In this document: positions 55,201-64,000 of the stretch, in pieces
Layout: the number at the start of each line of letters is the position of its first letter
Position numbering within the stretch: position 1 is the stretch's first letter
NCBI RefSeq assembly: GCF_018812025.1
Contig: NC_063054.1
Span: forward strand, 11,026,082 to 11,090,081
Length of the DNA: 64,000 nucleotides
DNA from: Megalobrama amblycephala
Taxonomy: Eukaryota; Chordata; Actinopteri; Cypriniformes; Xenocyprididae
Reading direction: 5' to 3'
The notes under the pieces: model-generated
Seen by the model: only the letters and a program-made list of their open reading frames with translations
Databases searched by the model: none
Told to the model about the DNA's origin: nothing
Translations under genes and position numbers: made by a program

Positions 55201-58200
55201 CATCAGTGTAAAACAAGGTTATTCGCTCATGTTTGCTCTGATGTATCATTACGTTAACTGTTTATCTGAATGCCTGTCTTGTACTCAATCAGGCAAAATA
55301 GCTCTGACGATTTATCATATTACACAAACTATGCATTGCTTTGAACATGTGAACTGTTGCTTAACACTGAATATTTTATTGCCTTTTCGAAATAATCCAT
55401 TAAACCGATGCGATTTGAGAAGCGTGTACTAATATTTTCAGTTCCATTCGCTTGCGCGTTGTTTCAAGGACACGCCCACAATAGGAGGATATCATGAATA
55501 TTCGCGTAAGCGCCACCCAGTGGAACAGAATATTTCAGGAACCGAATATATTGTAACACCGGCAAGCAGCTTTTAACCTCTCGACGATGCTGGATGACTT
55601 CTTTAGTTTAGCAAACAAATCGCTCGAGTGGGTGTAAATGCCACTCACTTTCATGTTTTTTTTTTTGCACAACCTGCAAAAATCGCTTGATGCCATTGCT
55701 GCTTCTGCAAACCGCTGATCAATGCTACAAACCAATACAAACTAATGGTGCGTTCAAGTCCTCCTGGGAAGTTCGTATTTACGAGGTGGGAATTCGTGTG
55801 TACGACGGTGTGTTCAAGTCACTTTCGTCGGAGTATGATGGCGGTGTGCCTTCTCTAAATTAATTACACAAAATAACAACACTTCTACTTTTTGAAAATG
55901 TAGAGCAAAGAATGTGCAATGGTTGTATGTTGCTTTTTATGGTTTTAATTAATTTATGAAGCCATTGTAAACTTTATTGTTACATATTACATTTTTATAT
56001 TATGATGCTATCGTATTTTTTGCTCAGCTTACTTCATTGTAAATAGAAAAACCTGACAATGTCGCTGCTAAATACCTAAGTATTGTGGTATTTCGCCATG
56101 TTTCTGACTGACACGCCCCCAACTCGTACAGATCGGGGCTTAAAAATAATCCCGAGCTTCCCACTCGTATTTACAACATTGTGGTGTTCATGTGCGTTCA
56201 GCACGTAGCCTAAATACGATCTTTCCGACATGACTTGAACGCGGCTTAAGCCTGTCTGGAGTTTTCGCGTTGCTCTGCAAAGTAGCCTACGTCACCTGGA
56301 TCGTTGATCTGATTGGTTGAAGGACTATCCAATTGCGTGAATAATGCTCGATGATCACGCCTCTTGTGCAGTAGGAAATACATACAGACTCCCCAGACCA
56401 ATGTTCAATTTTAACCCTCTACAGTTTTCTTAAGCCCTATGTTTAGTAAATTTTTCTTTAAATGAAAAACAACCAATTAGAAAGGTCGAGAAAGCACCAG
56501 ATAACAGTCCAGTAAGGTGTTAGAGTACCATCAAGCACCATTAAGAGGTGGGACGTCCTGTTCTGACACATGGTCACAGGAGCACATGGTGTGAGAAGAA
56601 GGCAATATTATTTGCTTTAGTAATCTTATTTAAAACTGCATGAACTGTACATACAAAATATGTGTGCGTGGATGAAGGTGTAGAGAAGCCTTTTGTCAGG
56701 TTTTATGAACTTTTTTTTTTATTTTGCATGTTCAGAAATTCAGTTTTTCTTTTCGTTGCCTCAGGGCAACGTTGTGCAATGAGTACTTTTCGAGGGATGT
56801 TTTAGAGAGTACCTCTCATTGGCAACAATGTATTATAAGAAGGGAAGATGCAGGGTTCCTGGGTGTGCAGGAACACCCAAAGTGATGTGCAAAAATTGTA
56901 ACATACACCACTATGTCACAGCAGAGAAGAAGTGCTTTTTGAAGTTTTGTACGGAGTGAAATCTTATTACTTGAAGTACATTATATGGCATAGCACACTA
57001 CATGATACAGACATATGCATGTATCAAATTCAATATATCAATGTCTTTCAAGTGTTTTTCCCTTTTTACTTAATGATTTCTTGAATTTTTTTTTTTTTTT
57101 TCTCTAATAATTTTTTTTTTTTTTTTTGATAAAATGTTCCCAAATGAACCAAAAAATGATGTGGAATATTTTTTTCTTTTCATGTGCCATCAACATGTGT
57201 GCAGTAGAGGGTTAAATTGAGCTTGGTCTGGTGATAGCCAGACAATAGGGCAGCTTGAAACGGGTGAAAATGTGAAGCTTTAAGAACCAGTAGATCCAGA
57301 CCTCAAGTTTTTCAGGTGCTTGCAAGAACAAGAAAAGACTAACATTAGGACCACCCAGTGCAAGCATATGCAAAATATGTCTTTGGGTGTGTACAGAAAA
57401 AAAAAAAAAAAAAACTAAAAAAAACTAAAATGCTTACTTTTGCCACACACTCCTCTTTTGTGTAGTCAACATTCTCATACAGCCTTGTTGGTGGAAGAAT
57501 CCACTCTCGTTTCCTTCGATTAGATCTGCTGTTGGCTCTTGATGCCTAAAGAATTAGATTTTTTTCAGAATGTATGACATTAAGCACATATAACTTCATT
57601 TACCATATATTCAGTATTATTTATTATTACATATATGAAAAATGTATTATTTTATCTGTACTCAACAGTACCTCTAATCCTACAATTAATGTGAAGATCT
57701 TTGGGATTTTGTCTTTATATGTTTTAGTGACTATTTCATCATGTCATGTCAGTTTGATCTTCTTTGTCAACTGTTTATGGTTGGCAACTGTTGATGTTGA
57801 TAAAAATAGATCCAAGTGCTATTTTCAAGTGTGTGAACACGAACAACAATGTATTGTGGACTATTGGAGCACTGGTGTACATTTTGTGAAAGCAGATCTC
57901 TTTCTCTCTATGCTTGTACATGCTTTTGGGAATTATTTATGGCCTGCCGTGACAGCATACCAGATCTGTCAACAGTATTCGTGCTTAGAAATGATTCACA
58001 CAGTACCGGTCAAAAGTTTGAAAACATTACTATTTTTAATACTTTTGAAATAAGTATCTTATGCTCATCAAGCCTACATTTATTTGATCAAAAATACAGA
58101 AAAAACAGTAATATTGTGAAATATTGTTACAATTTGAAATAATGCCTTTTTATTTTAATATAATTTAAAATATAATTTATTTATGTGATGCAAAGCTAAA

Positions 58201-61200
58201 TTTTAACCAGCCATTACCATCTTCAGTGTCACATGATAATTCAGAAATCAATCTTATATGCTGATTTTTTATCAATGTTGGAAAAAGTTGTGCTGCTCAA
58301 TGCCTAAGTTCTGTCATGAAACTCTATTGTGATGATAGAAATGTGTTTCATAACCTGTGATACCTTTTTTCAGGATGAATGATGAAATTTTTTGATGAAT
58401 AAAAAAAAAGAAGAGCATTTATTTAAAATATAAATCTTCTGTAACAATATACACTACAGTTTAAAAGTTTGGGGTCAGTAATGTTTTTCTTTTTTTGAAA
58501 GAAATTAATACTTTAATTCAGCAGGTATGTGTTGAAGCTACAATTTTTCACCGCTAGAGGTCGCCTATTCAAAACAAAGGCGTAGCTTGATGACGGCGAG
58601 TTTGAGGTTTGAGCACGGAATCTTTGGAAATTTCGTCTTCACCTCACAGCCAGTAGAAAAGAATCAGGACGGGAATCGAGCAGAAATCATGTTCATGGAT
58701 GAGATTATTAACGTTACTGTAATATGAAGCAGCGCAGGAGCGATTGCTAATGAACACCTCGCGAGCTGTGGAGCTCTTATTATGTCGCAGTCGCCGCTTC
58801 CACTTCTTCCGGTCAACCGTATGAGGTAACACAGCGCTGTTTATCATATTAGATACATTTGAGAGTGTTGAAAATGATGTTATAACGTTACTCGGTGGCT
58901 GTTGTGAGTACACACTGCAGTAACATAGATCGATTTTAGAATATCATAATAAAAAAATGCTGGGTGGCTTGTGTTGATAAATGGCATGCAATGTATTGTA
59001 TGATGGAGAAAATGCTGTATTACTTAGCTACTTGACAAAAGAGTGTTTTTTTCTCTGAGGCATGGTAAAAGCATGGTAGATACTCACTCTGGGAAAATCA
59101 AGAGAACTAGATTTAAACAATAAGACTTATTGTAACAGAATTTTTCAGTATGAAAGTAAATGTGTTGATCTATATACAGTACAGTCCAAAAGTTTGGAAC
59201 CACTAAGATTTTTAATGTTTTTAAAAGAAGTTTCGTCTGCTCACCAAGGCTACATTTATTTAATTAAAAATACAGTAAAAAACAGTAATATTGTGAAATA
59301 TTATTACAATTTAAAATAACTGTTTTCTATTTGAATATATTTCACAAAGTAATTTATTCCTGTGATGCAAAGCTGAATTTTCAGCATCATTACTCCAGTC
59401 TTCAGTGTCACATGATCCTTCAGAAATCATTCTAATATGCTGATCTGCTGCTCAAGAAACATTTAATGTGTACAATTGTACAAAATATTTGTGTACAATA
59501 TTTTTTTTCAGGATTATTTGATGAATAGAAAGTTCAAAAGAACAGTGTTTATCTGAAATCTAATCTTTTGTAACATTATAAATGTCTTTACTGCCACTTT
59601 TGATTGATTTAATGCATCCTTGCTGAATAAAAGTATTCATTTCTTTAATTTCTTTTCAAAAAAATAAAAATAAAAATTCTTACTGACCCCAAACTTTTGA
59701 ACGGTAGTGTATAATGCTACAGAAGCTTTGTATTTCAGATAAATGCTGTTCTTTTGAACTTTCTATTCATCAAGGAATCCTGAAAAAAAAAAAAGTGCAC
59801 AACTGTTTTCAACATTGAAAATAATCATAAATGTTTATTGAGCAGCAAATCATCATATTAGAATGATTTCTGAAGGATCATGTGACACTGAAAACTGGAG
59901 TAACGATTTTGTTTTTTACTGTATTTTTAATTAAATAAATGTAGTCTTGGTGAGCAGACGAAACTTCTTTTAAAAACATTAAAAATCTTAGTGGTTCCAA
60001 ACTTTTGGACTGTACTGTACAATAATTATTTTTCTGTCTATAAATGTAACCAAACAGTTGTTCCCTTAATAAAACATGTAATATATTAAAGCGTCTTTAG
60101 TGTTTCCATGGTTTCTACAAACCGAGGATAACACGGGTATGACGCCATTGACGGGCGACTCCCGGACACGTCCCAGATCCTTGGTTAAAATCGCAATTTT
60201 CTCTCTATTTACAAATAGCTGGAAAGATTTGGGATATTTTAGATACTCAAGTGAACAAAATATATAACACTGGCCTAGTGGTTTTTGGATATTTTACTGC
60301 AAAATTTGTACATATTGATTGATAAAAAAGTGGGGGAGAACCGGGATGAAATTAACAAAGCGATTTTTCCAGAGCTCTGACAGCATTTGCATTTCAAATT
60401 ATGACAGCACGTTCAGCACGCAACCCTTGACGAATATCATGTGATTTCATCATTGTTTCCTGCAGTTAGGTCTGAAAAGCAGTTTTTGAGAAATAAATTG
60501 CTGAAGCTGTACTTTTTTTTCTGATTACAAGTTGTGTTTCTCATTTTCTGTATCACAATAATGATCAATCTACAAGTTATTTAGTGCTGTAACCCATCCC
60601 GAAGTTTACCTTGTCAGAATTTTCAGTATGAAAGTAAATGGGGTTTAAATATCAGAAGAACACTTGTTACTTTCGTCCTGCTGAAGTGACAACAACTGCT
60701 TCTTTTGTCCCACTGCAAATGTGGTGGCTTTCTCTGCGTTGCAGCATTTATTAAAACATATTTATGTCATGTTATACTAGCAGAATATGTCAAGAGTGAG
60801 AGTCAGAAAGACAGACAGAGGTCTGATTCAGCCAGATGTTTATGTTCCTGGACATATCTGTTGCTGATTTCTGTATGTCACCATTTATTCACTCAATCTG
60901 TTTACATTTACCATAGTCACATTTACTTTTTAGCTATACCGTAGCTTTTCCACATCCACCTATGAGTTTGCAAAGTTTCCATTCAGATGTTTTTATGCAT
61001 ATTTTGAATTTATGCATAAAAACAGCTGGATTGGAAACATGATTACTGTTACATTATATTGAGAATTTATATTATGCTAATGTAATTTAATTTTCATATT
61101 GTTCATACTGTTGAAAAAATGTTTTATAAAATAAATTGGCATTGACAATTCAAGTTTGTACTGTTGGGTTACTTGTGAAACATTTGATGAAAATATGTTT

Positions 61201-62408
61201 GCAGTTACATAGTAACAAGGTCATAGTTAGGTATATTTAATAAAGACAAGACTAACACAAAAAATCTAGCTTGATTTGTTATGTTATTTTCGTCCCAACT
61301 GACGGGGTCGAAAATAACAATGTGCAATTATACTGAAGCCGTATTTTTACAAAATACCACCTGGTATTGATAGACCGCACTAGTGAATTATTGACCACAG
61401 CAAAAATATATCGCTGTCTTAAACATTATCTTTTAAAATGACATTTTTGTGAAAAATGGTATTTTCGTCCCTGCTAGTAAAGACTCATATTGTTAGAAAA
61501 GATTTCTATTTTGATTAAATGCTGTTCTTTTTGACTTTTTATTCATCAATGAATCCTGAAAAAATGCTTCACAGATTCAAAAAATATTAAGCAGAACAAC
61601 TGTTACCAACATTGATAAATTCAGCTTTGCATCACAGAAATTGTGATAAAGTATATTAAAATATAAAACCTTTTTTTTTTTTTTTTTTTTTATTGTAATA
61701 ATTTCACAATATTACTGTTTTTTCTGTATTTTTGATTAGATTAATTCAGGCTTGATGAGCATAATAAACTTTTTTCAAAAACATTAAAACTAGTAATGTT
61801 TCCAAACTACTACAGGTACTATGTGTGTGTGTTTGTTTGTTTATGTGTGTTTACTGTAAACCTTTCCTCTGTACTGTAAACTGAACTAGTACTGAATGTG
61901 CTGAGGGGACAGTAATGTCTTTTTTCTTTCTGTCTACTGTAAGAATCCGCTGCTGTAGCACAGAATGCAAGTTTAAACTTGAGACTATGCTGCCCACAGG
62001 CATTTTTATATTAACAGTAATTAGTGTTAGATCCTTCTATAGGCATAACAATAGGCCACAACAATTAGTGACTGTTATGATACTCATTTTACTATAATGA
62101 TGTACTTGCTTACTTATATATATATTATATTTATATATCAAAATAAACTTTTGAGAACTGATCAGACCAAATCTATTTCATGTAACACTGCATAATCTTA
62201 TACAAATGCTTTTGGGAAAAAAAAAAATGAAATTGTTTCTGTTAATGTGATCAAGATAGTGTGTGAAGTATGTATAGTATGTTAATAATAAAAGTGTTTG
62301 CTTAAGTATGTGTGAAAGAAACCAAACTGAGCATGTGAGAATATCACTCACCGCAGTCCTGCACAGCAGCAGGACCAAACATATTCGTCCAAGCCAAACG
62401 AGAGACAT
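39531..62408 (-). CDS. dsg2: desmoglein-2-like desmosomal cadherin
   Basis: Fourteen coding exons join in frame to about 1183 residues. In order: signal peptide 1-19; short prosegment ending in a furin-type RRKR (29-32); mature start EW (the Trp2 of strand-swapping cadherins); EC1-EC4 with calcium motifs DRE, DQNDN, DADEP, LDRE and DINDN; a membrane segment at about 737-761 ([20 protein letters not shown]); an intracellular cadherin segment [14 protein letters not shown] (883-896) for plakoglobin; [11 protein letters not shown] with [15 protein letters not shown]; and two YVINGxPG units 31 residues apart, like the desmoglein repeated-unit domain. The product should be a desmosome adhesion protein linked to keratin through plakoglobin and desmoplakin. 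EC3 carries a large low-complexity insert. The tail layout and the position beside ttr fit desmoglein 2, not desmocollin; the paralogue suffix used in fish cannot be decided here. Confidence 0.92.
40395..40971 (-). other. dsg2 intron 13
   Basis: A 577-bp GT-AG intron. Nothing recognised inside. Confidence 0.7.
40972..41283 (-). CDS. dsg2: dsg2 exon, cytoplasmic domain with ICS
   Basis: The acceptor is gtatatag and the donor gtatga. 104 codons starting [20 protein letters not shown] and ending [15 protein letters not shown], the catenin-binding intracellular cadherin segment. Confidence 0.93.
41387..41505 (-). CDS. dsg2: dsg2 exon, end of membrane segment and juxtamembrane region
   Basis: The acceptor is cattttcag and the donor gtatgt. 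It encodes [20 protein letters not shown] and [14 protein letters not shown]. The frame continues from LL-L at the membrane. Confidence 0.94.
41593..41832 (-). CDS. dsg2: dsg2 exon, membrane-proximal domain and membrane segment
   Basis: The acceptor is ttatttgtag and the donor gtgagt. It encodes [31 protein letters not shown] and the membrane segment start [17 protein letters not shown]. Confidence 0.95.
41888..43467 (-). mobile_element. Tc1-like transposon in a dsg2 intron
   Basis: A 1580-bp element flanked by TA (41886-41887, 43468-43469). The terminal repeats start CAAACCxGATTCCAAAAAAG and match over about 60 bp. A second related motif (aaaaaagttgggacaagg, near 42083; its complement near 43257) gives the IR/DR arrangement with two binding-site-like repeats per end, as in Sleeping Beauty-type elements. 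A 340-codon transposase frame fills the interior. The element occupies nearly all of dsg2 intron 10 and is transcribed with it. Confidence 0.95.
42108..43130 (-). pseudogene. Tc1-like transposase with one nonsense codon
   Basis: From ATG at 43130 to the stop at 42110-42108 is 341 codons, the standard Tc1 length, with no frameshift. One TAA at codon 116 (42785-42783) interrupts it, between the DNA-binding and catalytic regions. The N-terminal half shows two helix-turn-helix segments ([37 protein letters not shown]). The catalytic half has DD34[20 protein letters not shown] and [11 protein letters not shown], with 34 residues between the second Asp and the Glu. Full-length protein cannot be made without readthrough. 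Confidence 0.93.
43506..43727 (-). CDS. dsg2: dsg2 exon, EC4 to EC5/EA
   Basis: The acceptor is catttttag and the donor gtaaag. It encodes [44 protein letters not shown] and KWEMVPIN. Confidence 0.95.
43728..44294 (-). other. dsg2 intron 9 (GC-AG)
   Basis: A 567-bp intron with donor GCAAGC and acceptor TTTTTAG. AT-rich; degenerate taaatatct-type repeats at 43850-44050. Confidence 0.85.
44295..44437 (-). CDS. dsg2: dsg2 exon, EC4, with a GC donor
   Basis: The acceptor is atacccag; the donor is GCAAGC after CAAG, not GT. It encodes [37 protein letters not shown] and ICMTQ. The split Asp codon is completed by the next exon. Confidence 0.92.
44438..45518 (-). other. dsg2 intron 8 with a foldback MITE
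   Basis: A 1081-bp GT-AG intron containing the MITE at about 44959-45230. The rest shows no recognisable element. Confidence 0.75.
44959..45230. repeat. foldback MITE with gctggtt repeats
   Basis: The ends ccctgttgaaaaaa and ttttttcaataggg are inverted; arms with gcatggaagctggtttgag and its complement form a hairpin. The interior is made of degenerate ctggt/accag repeats. Confidence 0.85.
45519..46216 (-). CDS. dsg2: dsg2 exon, EC3 with Gly/Asp and Lys-Pro-Gly insert
   Basis: The acceptor is gtctgaag and the donor gtgagc. It is 698 bp long. It starts [20 protein letters not shown] (EC3 strands), continues through about 138 low-complexity residues, and resumes [17 protein letters not shown] (last EC3 strand) and [15 protein letters not shown] (EC4 start). 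The frame is open throughout and both ends join their neighbours in phase. Confidence 0.93.
45689..46102 (-). repeat. coding minisatellite-like tract in dsg2
   Basis: About 414 bp encoding residues 357-494. The upstream part is built on a 12-bp unit (GLDA) with variants (GVDL, GAGL); the downstream part on 9-12-bp units encoding KPG plus one residue. All length variation keeps the frame. Confidence 0.9.
46217..47388 (-). other. dsg2 intron 7 with a degenerate Tc1-like fragment
   Basis: A 1172-bp GT-AG intron. Its 46540-47200 part looks like an old Tc1-like element (see separate entry); 46380-46500 is AT-rich simple sequence. Confidence 0.6.
46540..47200 (-). pseudogene. degenerate Tc1-like transposon fragment
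   Basis: The minus strand contains tctggtctcatgagaccaa and text resembling the Tc1 catalytic region ([19 protein letters not shown], compare the SDES-F-GSN block), but no long frame or clear terminal repeats. The call rests on resemblance to other decayed Tc1 copies. Confidence 0.4.
47389..47574 (-). CDS. dsg2: dsg2 exon, first part of EC3
   Basis: The acceptor is ctctgttag and the donor gtgaat. It encodes [37 protein letters not shown] and [10 protein letters not shown]. Confidence 0.95.
47666..47800 (-). CDS. dsg2: dsg2 exon, EC2-EC3 junction
   Basis: The acceptor is ttttacag and the donor gtaaga. It encodes [20 protein letters not shown] and [14 protein letters not shown]. Confidence 0.95.
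47891..48060 (-). CDS. dsg2: dsg2 exon, EC2
   Basis: The acceptor is aaactacag and the donor gtaggc. It encodes [20 protein letters not shown] and [15 protein letters not shown]. Confidence 0.95.
48061..49195 (-). other. dsg2 intron 4 with an interspersed repeat
   Basis: A 1135-bp GT-AG intron, mostly occupied by a repeat at about 48143-48965. That repeat shares its start (acaagatgtaatataagtct and the cctgaatgtgtctgtgaagt block, diverged) with copies A and B, and its end with 36483-36660. Confidence 0.7.
49196..49334 (-). CDS. dsg2: dsg2 exon, EC1-EC2 junction
   Basis: The acceptor is tctgtatag and the donor gtgggt. It encodes [20 protein letters not shown] and DQNDNTPIF, the interdomain calcium linker. 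Confidence 0.95.
49418..49576 (-). CDS. dsg2: dsg2 exon, EC1
   Basis: The acceptor is ttttttag and the donor gtgagt. It encodes [16 protein letters not shown] through [17 protein letters not shown], including the first calcium-binding DRE. Confidence 0.95.
50758..51342. repeat. foldback MITE, related to 13878-14547
   Basis: The ends aaatggttagttcacccaa and ttgggtgaactaacccttt are inverted; inner arms share cataacattaaggttgaacc and its complement, and ataacgactttattcaacaa and its complement. Confidence 0.85.
52194..53293. mobile_element. non-autonomous hAT element with 8-bp target duplication
   Basis: A perfect 8-bp direct repeat GCCTAACT flanks it (52186-52193, 53294-53301). The inverted ends are CAGGGGTCGGCAACCC and CGGAGGTCGGCAACCC. 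Subterminal agagcc/ggagccgc motifs repeat at both ends. It contains no transposase frame; 1100 bp. Confidence 0.92.
53552..55559. mobile_element. 2-kb element with 170-bp inverted arms
   Basis: Positions 53552-53725 and 55385-55559 are inverted copies with few mismatches (for example tattcggttcctgaaatatt and its complement). The 1.66-kb middle is AT-rich with no recognised coding sequence. Target duplications were not found. Confidence 0.75.
55568..55735 (-). pseudogene. small cysteine-pair frame, possibly ZAD-like (uncertain)
   Basis: A minus-strand frame beside the inverted-repeat element reads [20 protein letters not shown], then [20 protein letters not shown]. The C-x2-C start and helical basic part resemble the first half of zinc-finger associated (ZAD) domains. 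The second Cys pair is missing, so the fold cannot be complete; it may be chance or a transposon fragment. Confidence 0.3.
57438..57545 (-). CDS. dsg2: dsg2 exon with prosegment cleavage site
   Basis: The acceptor is ttctttag and the donor gtaagc. It reads [13 protein letters not shown], the cleavage site, then [20 protein letters not shown], the EC1 start with Trp2. Confidence 0.93.
57999..58530. repeat. foldback DNA-transposon family fragment
   Basis: It starts cagtaccggtcaaaagtttg and ends near aaaagtttggggtcagtaat, with the same interior blocks as 59177-60017. Confidence 0.75.
59177..60017. mobile_element. TA-flanked foldback element (Tc1/mariner-type MITE)
   Basis: TA at 59175-59176 and 60018-60019 flank inverted ends cagtacagtccaaaagtttg and its complement. 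The right arm (59713-60017) pairs with most of 59177-59570, making a large hairpin. The end of a sister subfamily (aacttttgaacggtagtgta) lies in the middle at about 59692-59711. Confidence 0.85.
61480..61830. repeat. fragment of the same foldback family, opposite orientation
   Basis: It shares aatgctgttctttttgactt, cagctttgcatcac and cttgatgagcata blocks with the copies at 57999 and 59177, with a poly-T run at 61673. Confidence 0.75.
62352..62408 (-). CDS. dsg2: dsg2 exon 1, signal peptide
   Basis: ATG at 62408; [19 protein letters not shown]; donor gtgagt. A hydrophobic signal sequence in phase 0 with the next recognised exon. The next exon is 4.8 kb away, so a small undetected exon between them is possible. 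Confidence 0.8.
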
Positions 62409-62637
62409 GACAGCTGTAGGTCAGGTGCAAGCGGTCAGTTCTTGTTTCTCGTATCTTCTCAGGTCCTTCTTTTCTGAGCTGCAGATCAGAGCTGTGCTTG
62501 AGGATTTGAGGAAAGGGTTTGAAGTGGGGGGCAGGTTAGGCTACTGATCACTATTTTTGGGTGGGGCATCTGAAAACTTTCACCTGTACACACCCAAGAG
62601 CGAGAGTTTTCTGCTGTGGAGGAGCCCCCTACCACCT

Positions 62638-62660
62638 CTCTCTCTCTCTCTCTCTCTCTC
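62638..62660. repeat. (TC)n microsatellite
   Basis: About 11 TC units, some 230 bp upstream of the dsg2 start codon. Confidence 0.9.
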
Positions 62661-63489
62661 TCCACCCTTCTTTTTTTTTCACATTGTGTATGAAGGAAGC
62701 TATACAACAGATTTAAAATGTAAAAAGACATAGTGACTGTGACAGCTGTATGTGATTTTGTGCAAATGTAATAGAGTCCCTAAAAAGGAGTTTCATGATG
62801 ACATAGATCGCAAAATTTTAAACCAAATCACGAAGTGTCACGATACTTTATTATTGAGCATTGTTTTATAATTTGAAATCTGACAAACCACTTTTTGTTA
62901 AATGTTTTGCTTTAAAATGGCTTTTGCTATATTTCTTTAAAAAAAATGGCAGTTGGTTTCTAAATATACAATTTACAAATGTCTCGGTTCCACTAAACAG
63001 GTACTTCAAACAATTTAAAGAACTCTGAGAATTCACCAGCACTGCAAGTTCATGTGCTACACCTCTCACTGAAATGCAGTCTGCCCCAAGCAAAAAAACA
63101 CCTGACCAGTGTGCTGAAAACATCAATACAGTTTCATACCACTAGATGGTGTGAATCACAAAATAACACTCTAGCCATATATTTATTGCTTTTATAGTGG
63201 TAACAACAGAGGTAACAGCTTCCAAATACATAGATAGTTATGCAATGCAAAGCACACATAATTAGAAACAATATGCATTGTAAAAAAAAAAAAAAAAAAA
63301 AAAAAATTTAAACACTATACAAATAAACTTGAATAATTATAGTGTACATTAAACCTTCAATAATGCTTGGAATTAATGATTAAGGGAAGGTTTTTGAAGC
63401 TGCTGAAAAAATAAGATACATTATTAGCATTCACAAGACAACATTGTGTTTAAAAACACTGAGTGACCATCTTACAAACTCCTTAACTT

Positions 63490-63672
63490 GGTAACACTTT
63501 ATTTTACAGTGTCATTGTTACGCATGTTACATGTAATTACTGTAGTAAAAACTAGAAATTATGCATAATGACATGCAATTAACCCTAAACCAAACCCTCA
63601 TCCTTACCCTAAACTCAGTGCTTAAATGTATAATTACACTGTAATACTGACACCTTAAAATAAAGTCTAACC
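63490..63672. repeat. short MITE, GGTAACACTTTAT type
   Basis: The ends ggtaacactttattttaca and taaaataaagtctaacc are inverted with mismatches; a tract at 24035-24092 resembles its right part. Confidence 0.7.
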
Positions 63673-64000
63673 CTTAACTTCAATGATTATTATTACAATG
63701 TATCAAACAGTCGTAGTTTCACCAATGACGTGTTCCCCAACAAAAATCCCAGGGGAAACAATATTTTAAAATTCTGAAAGAAATATTAAATATCTGTGGT
63801 TATGGACACTTAATATTCAACAATGTTTTTGATCTGCCTGTACTGACACCATTGTATGCGAACTGAACTGAGCTGGACGATGACATCACTGTTTTCTCCA
63901 GAGCTGATATATAGATAAATTTACTAAATTAATAACTACTGATTTTTTACAAAGGAATGAATTAATGCTGAATTTATTTAAGCTGGACAATGAAACTATT

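Larger units (their letters stand above)
49577..57437 (-). other. dsg2 intron 2, 7.9 kb of repeats
   Basis: It holds a foldback MITE (50758-51342), a hAT element (52194-53293), a 2-kb inverted-repeat structure (53552-55559), and a repeat-like block near 55745-56250 with related ends (gcgttcaagtc and gacttgaacgc). Poly-A/T tracts occur at 49823, 57105 and 57397. 56250-57437 shows no recognised element. Confidence 0.7.
57546..62351 (-). other. dsg2 intron 1, 4.8 kb
   Basis: It holds repeat copies at 57999-58530, 59177-60017 and 61480-61830. Positions 58531-59170 and 60020-61479 show no recognised family, although cgtccc/gggac motifs recur at 60340-61480. A short exon completing the prosegment could hide here. 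Confidence 0.6.
62409..64000. other. upstream region of dsg2
   Basis: No gene is recognised. It holds a (TC)n tract at 62638-62660, a poly-A run at 63283-63305 and a MITE at 63490-63672. The desmoglein promoter should lie just right of 62408; no TATA box is visible. Confidence 0.55.

Noticed and set aside
57574..58053. A 159-codon plus-strand frame
   Set aside because: No recognisable domain; its 3' part overlaps a repeat family and it lies in an intron of the opposite-strand gene.

Overview
This is vertebrate DNA, almost certainly from a teleost and most likely a cyprinid. The genes are intron-rich with GT-AG splice sites. The non-coding DNA is AT-rich and full of short foldback DNA transposons, Tc1-like elements, hAT and Harbinger-like remnants and a CR1/L2-like LINE, as in zebrafish and carp genomes. 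All calls come from reading the sequence and from remembered protein families; no database search was run.

Three protein-coding genes are present in the order b4galt6 (+), ttr (-), dsg2-like (-). Human 18q12 has the same set in the same relative orientation (DSG2, TTR, B4GALT6), so this is conserved microsynteny. b4galt6 lacks its first exon, which lies to the left of the window; eight coding exons run from 2990 to 16607 and are followed by a long 3' UTR. ttr has four exons (27817 to 21799) encoding a 149-residue transthyretin. The desmoglein-2-like gene has 14 recognised coding exons (62408 to 39531) encoding about 1183 residues. Their functions are unrelated: Golgi glycosphingolipid synthesis, a secreted thyroid-hormone carrier, and desmosomal adhesion. 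They share a neighbourhood, not a pathway.

Layout: 1-2989 b4galt6 intron 1; 2990-16607 b4galt6 exons with an 8.5 kb repeat-filled intron; 16608 to about 20040 3' UTR; 21799-27863 ttr with its TATA box; 28387-32510 a LINE broken by two younger insertions; 32511-39530 intergenic repeats; 39531-62408 the desmoglein gene; 62409-64000 upstream repeats.

The most notable observations are these. (1) The desmoglein EC3 cadherin domain contains about 138 residues of Gly/Asp repeat followed by Lys-Pro-Gly repeat. (2) A TTAA-flanked foldback transposon has arms encoding THAP-domain starts (Kolobok-like) and contains a hAT element with a perfect 8-bp target duplication. (3) A Tc1 element with one nonsense codon turns a 91-bp desmoglein intron into 1673 bp. 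(4) One desmoglein intron is GC-AG. (5) The insertions can be ordered in time within the LINE, which also carries a 2A-like NPGP motif. No prokaryotic-type system, CRISPR array or RNA gene was recognised.
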